The translations under genes and the position numbers were made by a program. This document shows positions 46,440-57,700 of a stretch of 64,000 nt of DNA, piece by piece. Position 1 is the first letter of the stretch; every line of letters begins with the position of its first letter. The notes under the pieces were generated by a model that worked only from the letters and a program-made list of their open reading frames with translations, was not told the DNA's origin and searched no databases. Source of the DNA: Astropecten irregularis (taxonomy: Eukaryota; Echinodermata; Asteroidea; Paxillosida; Astropectinidae); NCBI GenBank assembly GCA_963971285.1, contig OZ020262.1, positions 5,861,036 to 5,925,035 of the forward strand. The letters run 5' to 3'.

Positions 46440-46640
46440 AACAGAAATCTTCACAGATTTACCTATAACCTACAAGGTATAAAGATGGTGATGGTAGAAT
46501 AGGTGTGCTCTAGTCGTCCTCAGGAGAGAGAGAGGACGACTAGAGCACACTAGTCCAAACGTCGAGAATCAACTCTCATCTGTCCTTTTCAGGACCACAC
46601 ATCTTCCAAAAAGAGTGTTACACATGGTGTCACCTCAAGT
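46440..46640 (+). mobile_element. Family E fragment followed by a decayed hammerhead-type palindrome
   Basis: 46.44-46.50 kb has the family E block CTACAAGGTATAAAGATGGT. It is followed by GTGCTCTAGTCGTCCTC and GAGGACGACTAGAGCACAC, a palindrome around GAGAGA, and then TAGTCCAAACGTCGAGA, where GAAA has become CAAA. The downstream text TCCTTTTCAGGACCACACAT resembles the flank of the 53.5 kb copy. Confidence 0.45.
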
Positions 46641-47607
46641 CTGAATCATTCTAGTACAGCGAAGATCATGTCGATATTTCTGTTCTTAGTCTTACACTCA
46701 AGCCACTCTTTGTATCAAAGTGTTTCACAATAAGAAGTCCGTCACGGCGGCGTAGGCGAACGTTGTCTGGAGGGCAAGACTAATACCCAGGCAATATTGT
46801 TGTCAAGCCCCAATTTCTAAAAGAAAAATTTGGCCTAGCTCCATCCTCGCGATGGAAACACAAATGAAACCAAGTCGCAGTACGGTACGCGGCTTAGGCC
46901 CCGGAGGCCAGCGGGAGCCAACCGGGGTTTCGGAGGGTAAAGACGGCGCTTTTTGCGGTATGGACTGTTGCATGCGCGCGTGCTTGGTTCATTATGTTAG
47001 GGCGTTGTTCCCCATAGGCTGGACGAGGTTTGGGCGGGTGCTGAGTACACAACCAACCTTCCGGGACAGTGTGTAATATAAAGCACGCAGGCCACCGCAG
47101 CCTCAACCGCTATAAAACAGAATGACGAGCAATAATAACAGTTGCATGTCCAGAATTCGGGCATGACAGCGCGGGGGACAGAGAAAATTGGGTCAACTGT
47201 TTTTTGTCGCGGGGATAATTTTTGTTTTGTCCGACCTCCCCCCAAGAAGAATGAAATGAACCGTGGCATTGGGTCATTCCGAGATATTATGGAAACAAAG
47301 GGTTTAAAAATTAGGTTGACTCACCAACCTTAGGGGTAAATTATGACACTCAATGACAAACCGAATTGCTGACTTTTTTATCTTAAAGTCTCATAATTGC
47401 TCTGTTTCATTTACATTTCTATTGTCACATGATTATTATTAAAAAATTGTTGGATTTTTTTTTTTTTGTATTTCCCACTTAATTGGGAACTGGATATTCC
47501 ATAACTTGTTGGAACTTAACATATCATCGGTGTACGTTTAGCAGTAACGTAAAGCGCATGGGTAGTAATGTTATACAGTGACCTCATCGATGATAGTGCC
47601 CTCACCG
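46641..47607. other. Intergenic DNA
   Basis: 46.75-47.3 kb is repeat-free and of mixed composition. No gene is recognised on either strand. Confidence 0.3.
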
Positions 47608-47682
47608 ATAGGAGCGGGATTTGAAGCAACGACCTCCTAAATACCGCACAGGCGCTGTACCAACTGAGCTATCCAACCCTAC
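47608..47682 (-). pseudogene. tRNA-like sequence (tRNA pseudogene or SINE head)
   Basis: The minus strand reads GGTTGGATAGCTCAGTTGGT, with an exact A-box-like TAGCTCAGTTGG, and further on GTTGCTTCAAATCCCGC, a B-box with GGTTCRAATCC altered to GCTTCAAATCC. The D arm can pair (GCT/AGC). The acceptor arms do not pair, the T arm is broken and no standard anticodon loop with T33 is found. It is therefore probably not a working tRNA gene. Confidence 0.5.
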
Positions 47683-48179
47683 GTTGATCGTGTCCGTAAT
47701 TCCCTAATGCACGAGACGTCATAAGTAGAGCCCCAAATACACGGATTTACACATTGGCGGCCATCTTAGATTTTGATCGCAACTTCAAAACGAGGCACTT
47801 CTACGCATGCGCACTTTTCGAAGTGTAAACCCGTGTATGAAGACGAGGGACAGCATCCCAACAATGAGGGCGCTGTTTGTTGAAAATATGTATCGCTAAT
47901 GACCTCACAGCATGAAACAGAAAGCCTTTTCAAACAAAATCCAGTGAACGATTCTAACTAACGCATTCTACTCTACAGTGCTGTTAAAAGATCAAAGACA
48001 ATGCAACACGCATGTGGAAGCCGTCGTATTAAAACAACAAGCGTGCTGGCAAAAGCGCTGTGACCAAAAAAAAAAAAGTAGTACAAAACGGTAGCAACGT
48101 TAAGCTGCGAAAAATCGTCGGTTATTATTTTTTTGGTCAGTGTTCTCTGGGCAAAAGTCACGTGCGCGTGTGTTGTATA

Positions 48180-48560
48180 GCGAGAGCAATTATTCTGACT
48201 GTTTATGTACACGTGGCGGTGTTTGCGCCCAGACCTATGGGTGGCGTGTGTCCTTAGTGGGTTGTGTGTTGTGTTTCTCGTGCGCGCGTGCGGTGCTTTT
48301 TGGCGCGCATGGATAAATGCTTCATCTTCGTCAGTGGACTCCGTGAAACCGTTATTACGCAGGCCTAGGATTGATATCGATACGTTATATCCCCGCGGAG
48401 GCGGACTCAGAAGTCTTCGGCCGGCCGTGTACCCCAGGCCGGCCGGCCGGCTCAAGATGGCGGATGTCCGGGGCCCTACGCCGCGCAGCCGCCCGTGCGG
48501 AACTCGGTACTTCAACTTGAAGAGCTCAATAGCTAGCTACAGCTTGTCTCTTTAAGAGGT
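48180..48560 (+). promoter_or_regulatory. CpG-rich island with a YY1-type CAAGATGGCGG motif
   Basis: GC-rich sequence with repeated GGCCGGCC, and CAAGATGGCGG at 48453-48463, the form usually seen just downstream of TATA-less start sites. An open frame of 116 codons over it has no protein character that I recognise. It could be the promoter of an unseen transcript, or a distal first exon of the nuclear receptor 3 kb to the right. Confidence 0.35.
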
Positions 48561-48628
48561 ACACGGCAAGCCTCTAACACAGCAGCACTCATAGCTCGAG
48601 CTTGACTGAGCGAGACTAATCCGACCAG

Positions 48629-48872
48629 GACCCAATTTCATAGAGCTGCTCAAGCACCAGCATTTGCTTAAGCACCAAAGATCTTGATAAATAAAATCAG
48701 TATGCCGGCCAAAACTCCTTGTGAATGTTATACTCAACAAACAATGGCAGAATACAAGTCAAAAGCAGTAAAACATCATATGAAAAACTGGTTGCCAATC
48801 CTGTTTGATCAAGGAAGACTTTTCATGCTTAAGCAAATATTGGTGCTAAGCAGCTCTATGAAATTATCCCTG
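48629..48872. mobile_element. Family A MITE-like element, GCTTAAGCA subfamily
   Basis: CCAATTTCATAGAGCTGCTC at the left and AGCAGCTCTATGAAATTAT at the right enclose AAATCAGTATGCCGGCCAAA and AAAAGCAGTAAAACATCATA. It is inverted relative to the 44.3 kb copy. Confidence 0.85.
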
Positions 48873-49599
48873 GATTTTGCAAACCAACCTTAATAATAAA
48901 AATAAATTGTGAGCGACATCGCACTTTGCATAGCAATTAATACAGGTCTGACGTTTAAAATTAATTCTAGTGCTTTCTGAAACCGACTATCCAAATTACC
49001 CATAGCGATATTGACATCGTCTTTCCCTAACGCGGAATAATAAAGCTATGATGTGAGATCGAGCACAAATTGACGAACTTGCGCCAAAAGGTCCAAAGTT
49101 CTGCCTCCATTATTTTAAACATTAAACACCAAGACTATTAAATAAGCCAAGAGCCGTTAAAACAGCTTAGCAAATACTCTTTTGAACAACGATCTCAATA
49201 ATTTACGAACGGTGATGGGAAAAAGAAATTAGACCAACTCAAAAAAAAAAGGTAATTGATATATTACCAGACAAAGGACTATGCACAGAAAAAAAGAAAA
49301 AGAAAAAAGAAGACAAATAAAAAAATCAACAAAAATATAAACCAAAACAAAAACAGGAGCAAGACTGAGGAAAATCAGCGAGATATCAAACCAGATATCA
49401 AATTAAATTGAATACACAGTTTTACTATGAATATTATTCGTGGTTAATTGTTATATTTATTGAAGAAAATTATTACAGATTTATGTAATCAGGTTAAAAC
49501 TAAAGGCTTAGCGGCAAATGATCAAATGACTAGAAATTAAGAGTTTGGAAAATAAGTGATTATTACATTGACTCTTAACGCAAACTACATCAATTTGAG
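48873..49599. other. AT-rich intergenic DNA
   Basis: Begins with a fragment of family H (GAGCGACATCGCACTTTGCA, TAGCAATTAATAC). The rest is A-rich with no recognised feature. Confidence 0.35.
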
Positions 49600-51772
49600 A
49601 AAATTATATCGTTTTTCCACCGTCCCTTAAAAATCAGCCGTGGAGAAGTGTGACAAAAAAAAATTACAAAATTGGCCAGGTCCTCCGCACGGCTTGTTAC
49701 CGTCTGCCCGATTGTTTGAAGTAAAATTCCCCCTAATCGCACGGGCTGGGAAATGGATACTCGCCCCGCTGAAGTGCAAATCGGTCGATCGCTCCGTGGC
49801 GTCACTAGCACGTTCATCACCGTGCGACGCGAGCAAAATTCACCCCTACTCACCCTCACTGTTTCCCCCGCACATTGCCTCGACTCTTCGGGGTCTCAAC
49901 ACCGTCCGGACAAAAAAAAAAATCTAAGGTGAACCCGTACCTTTTTTTTTTGGTTGTTTATTCTTAGCTTGTTTCTTTTTTATATCATTTTTTTGTTGGT
50001 TGTTCATGTGGTACGGTACCCCCGCTCGATTCCTTGTTATGTGTTCTGTCTATAAGCAGCTTGCCGGGCGGGCAACTCGATCGAGATTCACCGGTGAGCT
50101 AGCTAGGACGGAGGAGTAGGGGGAAAAGTAAAACGATGGACCCTAGGGGTAGTCAGCGTGGTCTACCTCAACCGTATCATCTGTCACCCTACGGTACCTT
50201 CTTTCTTTTTCATCAATACTCACTAACCCTTACAGGTACGCCTACAACCAAACCTGTTACATACTGCAGCCCCAGTCGCTCGACCACCTTATACGGTGTC
50301 CCTCTTTTTTTATCCCTTTTTTTTTCTTCACTCTTATGATAGAAAACAAATCCAGAAGGTAGAGATCAATAAACCAGACGATTAGGAACCGCTCGTTTAT
50401 ATTATGTGTGTGCTGTCAAAATCCGTAACGGTGGTGGCGTCTGTTTTTTCCCCGCCATTTCGTGTTTTTGGCGCGAAACACAGGCCTGATTTTTTTAAGT
50501 AAGCCCCCGTTTGTATAATAGAAAAGAAAAGTTTGATTTTTTCGTATTTTTTGGCGCAAAACACAGGGCTGAATTTTTAAGCCCCGTTTGTATAAATTAT
50601 ACAAAAAATGTCTGATTTTTATTTTTTTGGGCGGGAAAAACGTCATGCAAATTTTGATTTTGTTTTAAATTCGTCTTGGGTTTTGTTTTGCTTGGGCCGT
50701 AATCTGATGCCGTGCTTAAACACCTTTGACTAGCTAATATAATAGCGGATGAGGCCAGGACGTTAGCATGTCATCCCCACCCAGTCTTGTTCCTCAGGAA
50801 CAATCCCCACCCCCTACTCCCACCCCCTGACAAATTTGACAGGTTCCCTATTTTCATCCGTCTGCCGAAAGTCCACCGATCCAATAAAAGAAAAAAAAAT
50901 GCATTCCTGTTTTCATCTTCATTTTGCCTTTATACCCTCCCCCCTTTTTTTTTTTACATCACTGGCTCCGTTCCGGTCGGTGGTCGGTGGTCGGGGGGGG
51001 GGGGGGGGGGGTGAGACATTTTCTCCCCCCTCCTCTCCGAGCGAGCCGAGATGAGCGACGTTTCTGGCAAGCATTCACCATCGATTGCCAACTGATTAAA
51101 CAAAATTATCCCGTTATTGAAGCCACGCAAAGCAATAGATCAGAGAGCACGATATATGGCTGGAAACAGTGCTGCGATTTTGCCTGGGCGCCCCGTCCCC
51201 TGCGCATGCCGTTCCGCCAGCCGTCGCTCCGCCCCACCGGACGCCGTCCGCCCACCGCGCCGTTCCAGCTGGAGTGCCGGCGGCTCCCGGATCCGACCAT
51301 CTCACCAAAAAAAAGCCTGGAGTGAGAAAGTTTGGATTCAGAAAGCTTATCCTTTCTTCTTTCTATCACGTATTTTTTTTATTCTCCCTTCGTCTTCATT
51401 CTCCTCTCTCTTTGGTGAGGGGTTGGTGGCGAATGAATCGGCTCATTTTCTTGGTTATCATGGGTTTATACAGTCAGTCGCGATAGTCACTGCTGTCTTG
51501 AAAGCTAACGCGCTTTGATGTTGGTCCGGAGTCACTCACAGACACCGACGCAACACCGACCGGAGAGGTGAGGCTTATTCCGCCGGGACTTTCGCCGTGA
51601 TCTCTCGGGACATCACTCGCCAAGTAACCTCCTCCATCCTCGCAGTTTCCTCGGACCTTTTCACTCGATCGTTCTTTTTATTTCATCTGTGCTAATTCCT
51701 ACTGCGTTTCTTCCTCGGATTTCCCATTTTATTCCCGTCTGATTTGTACCTGATTTGGAGCCGCCATCCATC
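49600..51772 (+). promoter_or_regulatory. Upstream region and presumed 5'UTR of the NR2E-class receptor
   Basis: 49.62-50.35 kb and 51.04-51.77 kb are GC-balanced and repeat-free. Between them are a long pyrimidine tract and a run of 19 G residues at 50993-51011. A stretch of related units TTTTTTGGCGCRAAACACAG occurs near 50.46 and 50.55 kb. The last 250 bp before the start codon are T/C-rich and lack an obvious TATA box. The transcription start cannot be fixed; the receptor's 5'UTR probably lies in 51.5-51.77 kb. Confidence 0.35.
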
Positions 51773-54700
51773 ATGGGTGAGTCTGATTTTTCTGGAAATC
51801 AAAAGAATCATATCATGATTTTTCAATTCAATCCTTTTTCTCGAGTTAAACACTAAAATGTCGCGATTTTCTTGTAAATTTTCATCGCAATGAACATGTA
51901 TGAGGATACCGAGACTATAAATTCGGAAATGTTAATTTTTTAGTCAAATTAGTAATTCATTCTCTTCATTTCAATCATTGATGAATATTGACTAAACCCA
52001 ACTGAAGATATAAAAGTTCAGAAAATACTGAAATTGTTAAGAAAAAACATCTTTTTGTTTGAAAAATTAGTTGTTACTCTTGCTTATTTGAATGGAAGTC
52101 TAAAATTAAATATTTCAAGAAATATGTTTCAGCTTAAACAATTTGTGTTGCCAAAAAAAGAGAAAATGTCAGATTTTAGTATAGTAATCTAAATAAATCA
52201 CTTAATCAATGACTATTATTTTGTTATGCTATGATTGTTCCTTAATTTGTAGCTAGGGCTAGGAAAATCATTTCATCAAAGAAATAATCTTGACTCTTAT
52301 TCTAGGCGAAATTTCTATTTCATTTCTATTTCACCAAAAAGCCATCAGATTTTGTGCTTTTTACATGTCAAATGTCATACGAGTAAATTATTTAACAAGT
52401 CATTTTTAAGCAACCGTTTTGAGAAAAATAACAGCCTAAATTATTTGGAGGTAGGAGTTAGGAGGGCCTGACGCGTTTTGATCCTAGCAGAGTCTTTTTT
52501 TAAGGCTAAATATGTTTCTTTATATTAGTTATATTTGATTTTTGTTCTGAAACAAGTTCTGTACAAAAGTCGCGTGATACACTGAAACGCTTAAAAGCAG
52601 GCACACTTAGAAATTAAATGACAATTCTAATTAGAAAACAGAGAAAATAACGAAAATGATTGAAACAAAAGCATTTCCAATAAAAAAATCCATCCTGATT
52701 TTGTTTTCGTTTAAACGCTAACCAATCCGTTACCTAGCAACAGGTTTCAGCCTTAAAATCTCGAATAAAATGATTGCCTGTGTTTTTCGTATAGATCACA
52801 TTGTCTTAAGTTAATTAATTTCATTCGAGTTTTGTTATATTACAGTGTTTATCCATTTGAGAAAAGTCGAGTAAATTTGTTTCTCGAGAGATTTTGTTTT
52901 AATTGCATCTACATTAATTCGTGCTGTAACAGTATGCAGCTGCGTTTATGCATCATGCATCACGCGCTATCGTTTGTGTACGTGAATTTCGCGTTGAGAA
53001 GGAATCTGTATTTTTGTCCAAGTCGACTAACTTGACGATTTGGTCTTTATCGCTGTTGATCGCTTTTGATCAAAAAACGTATTCAAAATGTCATCAAAAT
53101 ATCTTGAAATTTGAATAAATGGAAATCTTTACTGCCTTTTCCTTTTTTGCTACACTAGGCCGCACTCTGCCGAATCCGGTACCATGTAAAGTCTGTGGCG
53201 ATAAGAGTTACGGGAAACATTACGGCGTGTACTGCTGCGACGGCTGTAGCTGTTTCTTCAAGCGGAGTATCCGACGCAACATGCGGTATACTTGCATCGG
53301 TAAGGGGAACTGCCTGGTTGACAAGGCTAGAAGAAACTGGTGCCCGTACTGCCGGCTGAAGAAATGCTTCGGCGTCAACATGAACAAAAATGGTAAGATT
53401 GTAGAGAAGCTTGACTTATGCCCTCAAATACTCCAATAATTGTATAATACCTTTGGCAAAATCCTTGCAAAATTCGTGTCCTGGCTCGATTTCACGAAAG
53501 GCAACATGCGTATCAATCTCAGTCACTCTCCTGAAGACGAACACAGCACACTGTTCGGAACGTCGAGATAATACCAACGGTTCTTCTCAGAACCACACAC
53601 TCTTAAAGAAGAGATTACATGGTGTCACCGCAAACCTACCTTCTTTCAATTTTTAATTGCTAAGCAAAGTGTGATGTCACAATACTATAGCTACTATGGA
53701 AACATGAAAAACTCATCTAAAAGATGAATCGCAAATCTTTGTTATCAAAACCACTGTTTTTTTTATAACATAAACCTTGAGGCCTTCAAGATGAAGGCCC
53801 GCTAGGACCGAAACGTCAGGCCCTCCTAACTATGAGCATTACGTATTTCGAGTCATTATTTTGATTGAAATGAAGTTTAAACCATATTTATTTTATTGCA
53901 TTCATTTCATATTTCGTTGATAGATTTCAATCAATTTTGAAATCCAATTGGAACGATTTCGCCAAGTTTGTATCTTTCCCCTTTATTATTCCAAAACTTC
54001 AAAGAGATAAGTATCATCTAAGAAACGGAATGAAATAGACAGTAAAATATGTGCGTAAATTAAGGATAGACTTTAGAAAAACAAGCGTTTTAATTTGCAT
54101 TAGTGTATATGTGATAACGCATGCTGGTTCATTTATAAAATGGCTATTCTTTTTTAAGTTTGATACACAGAGGAATGCGAATTTGCAAATGATTATAATT
54201 ATACATTTTTGGGTGGTTCCTAATAATGTTTCCGGGCAAAATCGTTAAAGATACTTTGGGCGTTTACGAAACGGAGGCTCAGGCTCCGTCTCAGGCTCCG
54301 GCTCCATTTTCCTGAATCCATTTTGAGTATCAAAATAGAGGCTTTTGGCTGTGGTTCTGAAGTAGATTCTCTAGTTTGAAAGGGAAAACAGAGCTTCAGC
54401 TTCAATGACAAATCACAAGCTATATTTTCAGCATATGGATGTCAGAGCTGGAGCCTGAGCCTGAGACTGAGCCACCGTTTCGTAAACCCCCTGTGATTAA
54501 TGCTCATGTTTAAATTTGGTATGTAAGTATCATGTGATAGTGCAGATTTGATAAAAACCAAAACCACAGCAATTTAGCGTATACGTAACTCAATGTATGG
54601 AACATTTGCATATACCATTACGTAGAGAAATAGGATTTATATTTTGCAATGCTAATTACAATACAAGCATCACAGGATATTGAATTCATCGGCTTTCCAC

Positions 54701-57700
54701 AGACAACACCGTACCTTATTCCCCTTTTTGGTGTCTACCCGAAATTCTATCCTACATAGTCCCCGACCGCTCGGCAAAGCAGCCGGCTCGCTCACCGGCG
54801 CACCTGAGTAGCTGCGTGCCGGGGAAAGGTGCAAATCTCCCGGTCGCCGGTTTGAATCAACCCGGTGAGGCTCCACCGTGTCCGGTGAAATAAGGGACGG
54901 AAAAAATGACAAACTTGTCAGGTCTTTTAGAAACGGATTTTCATTCTGCTTTTGTCCTTAAGATTTGTATTTTGATGTAATTTCGGACTCGGCAAGAAAA
55001 CGACGAAATGGCCTATAAGATAAAGTTATTAATTTAAGAAGACAGATTTCATGAGATTGAATCATTAAAGGTAATATCATACTTTGGTTTTTGTTCAAGA
55101 AATGCAGAATCATGGGCAAAAATATCAAGGAAGATACAGTAACAGTCATCTGTGAAATTACAGTCCCATACGGTGCCGACTTTTCGTGAAAAACGCCCAC
55201 GGAATTTCTTTAAACTTTTCGCCGTTGTTTTTGATCTTTTAAAGATCAAGAATATTTTAGGCGGTTGCTTTGTCTAATTTCTTGATAAAAACACCATTTC
55301 GGGCGGAATCTTTTTAACGGTATGTTTCTATCAGCACCATCTTTATACCCTGTAAATCTTAGGTAAATCTGTGAAGATTTCTGTTTTGGTATCCTACCAA
55401 AGTATGATAATACCTTTAAACTATAGAAATCAAGAAAAGTCAAATTTAAGAGAATTTAGTCGTAAACATGATCAGCTTTAAGAATCGATACATTGCATTG
55501 ACGCCACATTAATCTTGAAATGATTCGAAATTCATTTTAAAAACGTTTTGTTTTTTGGTTTTGGTCGATATATTTAAAAGTGAAGGTTTAAGCTATACAC
55601 CTTATAAAAAAACCCCAAAATTGATAAACAACCGAAAATTGTTACACTTTTGAGAAAAAAAGGGAATTTTTCTGTAGAGTCACTCCTTCAAAATGTAAGT
55701 TAAACAGACGCCAAAAACGCGGTCAGCTTCGAAAGCAAAGTCAGACGCAAATCAATAAATTGCCATAATCCCTTAGCACTATCCTAAGAAATGAATTGAC
55801 TTCATTATACAAAAAAAAAGAGTCCACATTTTTTGCTTCTTCGCTCTTCAGCTTGACGGGAATTTTATAGAAAAACCCCGATGTAATAAGTAGGTTGTGG
55901 GAGTGAAGAAAAAAAACCCTATCGTCCATGAAACCTGAGTGAATTCCAATTAATAAAACCACGGCGTCAGGCATCAGATGCATCCGCTGTGAAGCCGCTC
56001 AAAAACACACAAAACAAATGCCGTGCTTTTGAAAAGAGAATCAACAATTGAATTCGGTTTTTTTTCTTTAGTTTTTCTTATAATACAAGAAGGAACCCTG
56101 GAAAGGACATGAAAAAAAAAAAACCGCCGTGAGATGTGAAACTTAAGGAAAAACACAAAGGAGGGTGTCTTGATACGGTCGGGTATAAGAGAGAACCAGT
56201 AGCCGTTTACAGAGGGGGGAAGGCTCGGCTTTGTTAGCCCGGGACCGCTGTTTCCTCTCGGCGGTGCGTGTTAACTTGCTCGGGCCGTCAACCGCGCACG
56301 GCGTTAAGTTCTCCATCTCTACCTATCCCCCCACTTCTCCACACCATTCAACTGGCTGATTAGAGCCGAGAAATCACGACACGCGTACCGCACGAGCGCA
56401 GTCATTATGAGCGCCTAGCCGACTGGAAGACGAAAAAAAAAAAATAGGTAGAAGGATAGGCCCTAAGAAAAAGAAGAAAAAGAAAAAGTGGGGTTTGCAT
56501 AAACGCCATCGCGTGCGCGGCGCGCGGAAGATTTGTTCAGCTTGCGCATTAAAGGTGTAGCATTTCTTGTTCATATTATAGTAGTGGAGTTGTCAATAAG
56601 GAATGGAGAGGGAAGGGGAAAAAAAGGGGGGGGGTAGGGATGGAGGGGTGGGGAGAGGGGGGGGGGGGTTTAAGTGGCGCGTGGCAAAGCCAAGACGACG
56701 TGGGGAGAGAGATCAAAGATCATAGTAGGTTTGGAATTCTTTACGTCAGAGCACGGAGGGACGGCCAAGCGATCGGCGCGACTCCACGGGACCACGACTC
56801 CAAATCCCCCACCACTCCTTCCTACAAATCACGCTGAAACCATCCTCCCCGTCACCCGTCACAACGCCAGTTAATCCCGCCATCCCTATACTTTGTTTCA
56901 CCTCTTCGTACTTTATACATTCATTCTTCCTCCCACGATCTTTTTTCATCCACGTCTTGTCTCTCCGTCGAAAGTGACTGCCTTTTTCTCTTTTTCACCT
57001 AATGAGACACGAGTTCCCCCGATCGATTTGTGAGCTGTTCCCTTGCCACAAAACGTGCTGATGTCACGTACGGCGGATTAAGCAAAATGAGGGGTGTCGT
57101 ATATGAAATAAAAAATAAAATGACTTCGCGGGTACGACGTACGGCCGGCCGGGCGAAGTGTTTGGAACAAATCTTTCTCCCCTACAGTGCTAGCGTGCTA
57201 GTTGGCTTCCGAGTGCGCGAGAGCAGCTTTGCTTTACCCAGCTGTCCAGGTTCTACTGGGGCCGGGGCTCGGCAATCATGCCCCTCTTTCCCGTCCATTT
57301 CACTCGTTCCTCCATTATTTATCGTATCAGGGGGAGGGTGTAAGCCGAACAGGGTAGAAACACACGTTCATTACACGCATTATTGCCGCGCTAAACGGCT
57401 GTGTTGTCATTGTAATGTCACACCTATATTCAGTTCAACATGTGGATGCCTTGTACTTTTTTTGGGTCGGAAGATAATACCAGACTACAATATGCAGACG
57501 GCAGATATTTAGCCATAAGAAGGCAGAAACACACGTTCTGGACACATTTTTTTTTGTTTTACAATTTCACAGAGCTTATAAGCGTACAAAAAATGTGCTT
57601 AGCACAAATTGTCTTGTTCAATAAAACAAACCACCATCAACAATTTCATTTGATATTCATGGCCAGCGAACAACAGCCAAAGAACAATCACAAGTGACAC

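Noticed and set aside
47608..47682. A functional tRNA gene
   Set aside because: The D arm is good, but the T arm and acceptor stem are broken; called pseudogene or SINE head instead.
48205..48555. 116-codon open frame over the CpG island
   Set aside because: No recognisable family; high GC content makes stop codons rare. Kept only as a promoter-like island.
57030..57512. 160-codon open frame inside receptor intron 2
   Set aside because: Composition does not look like a protein and it matches no family I know.
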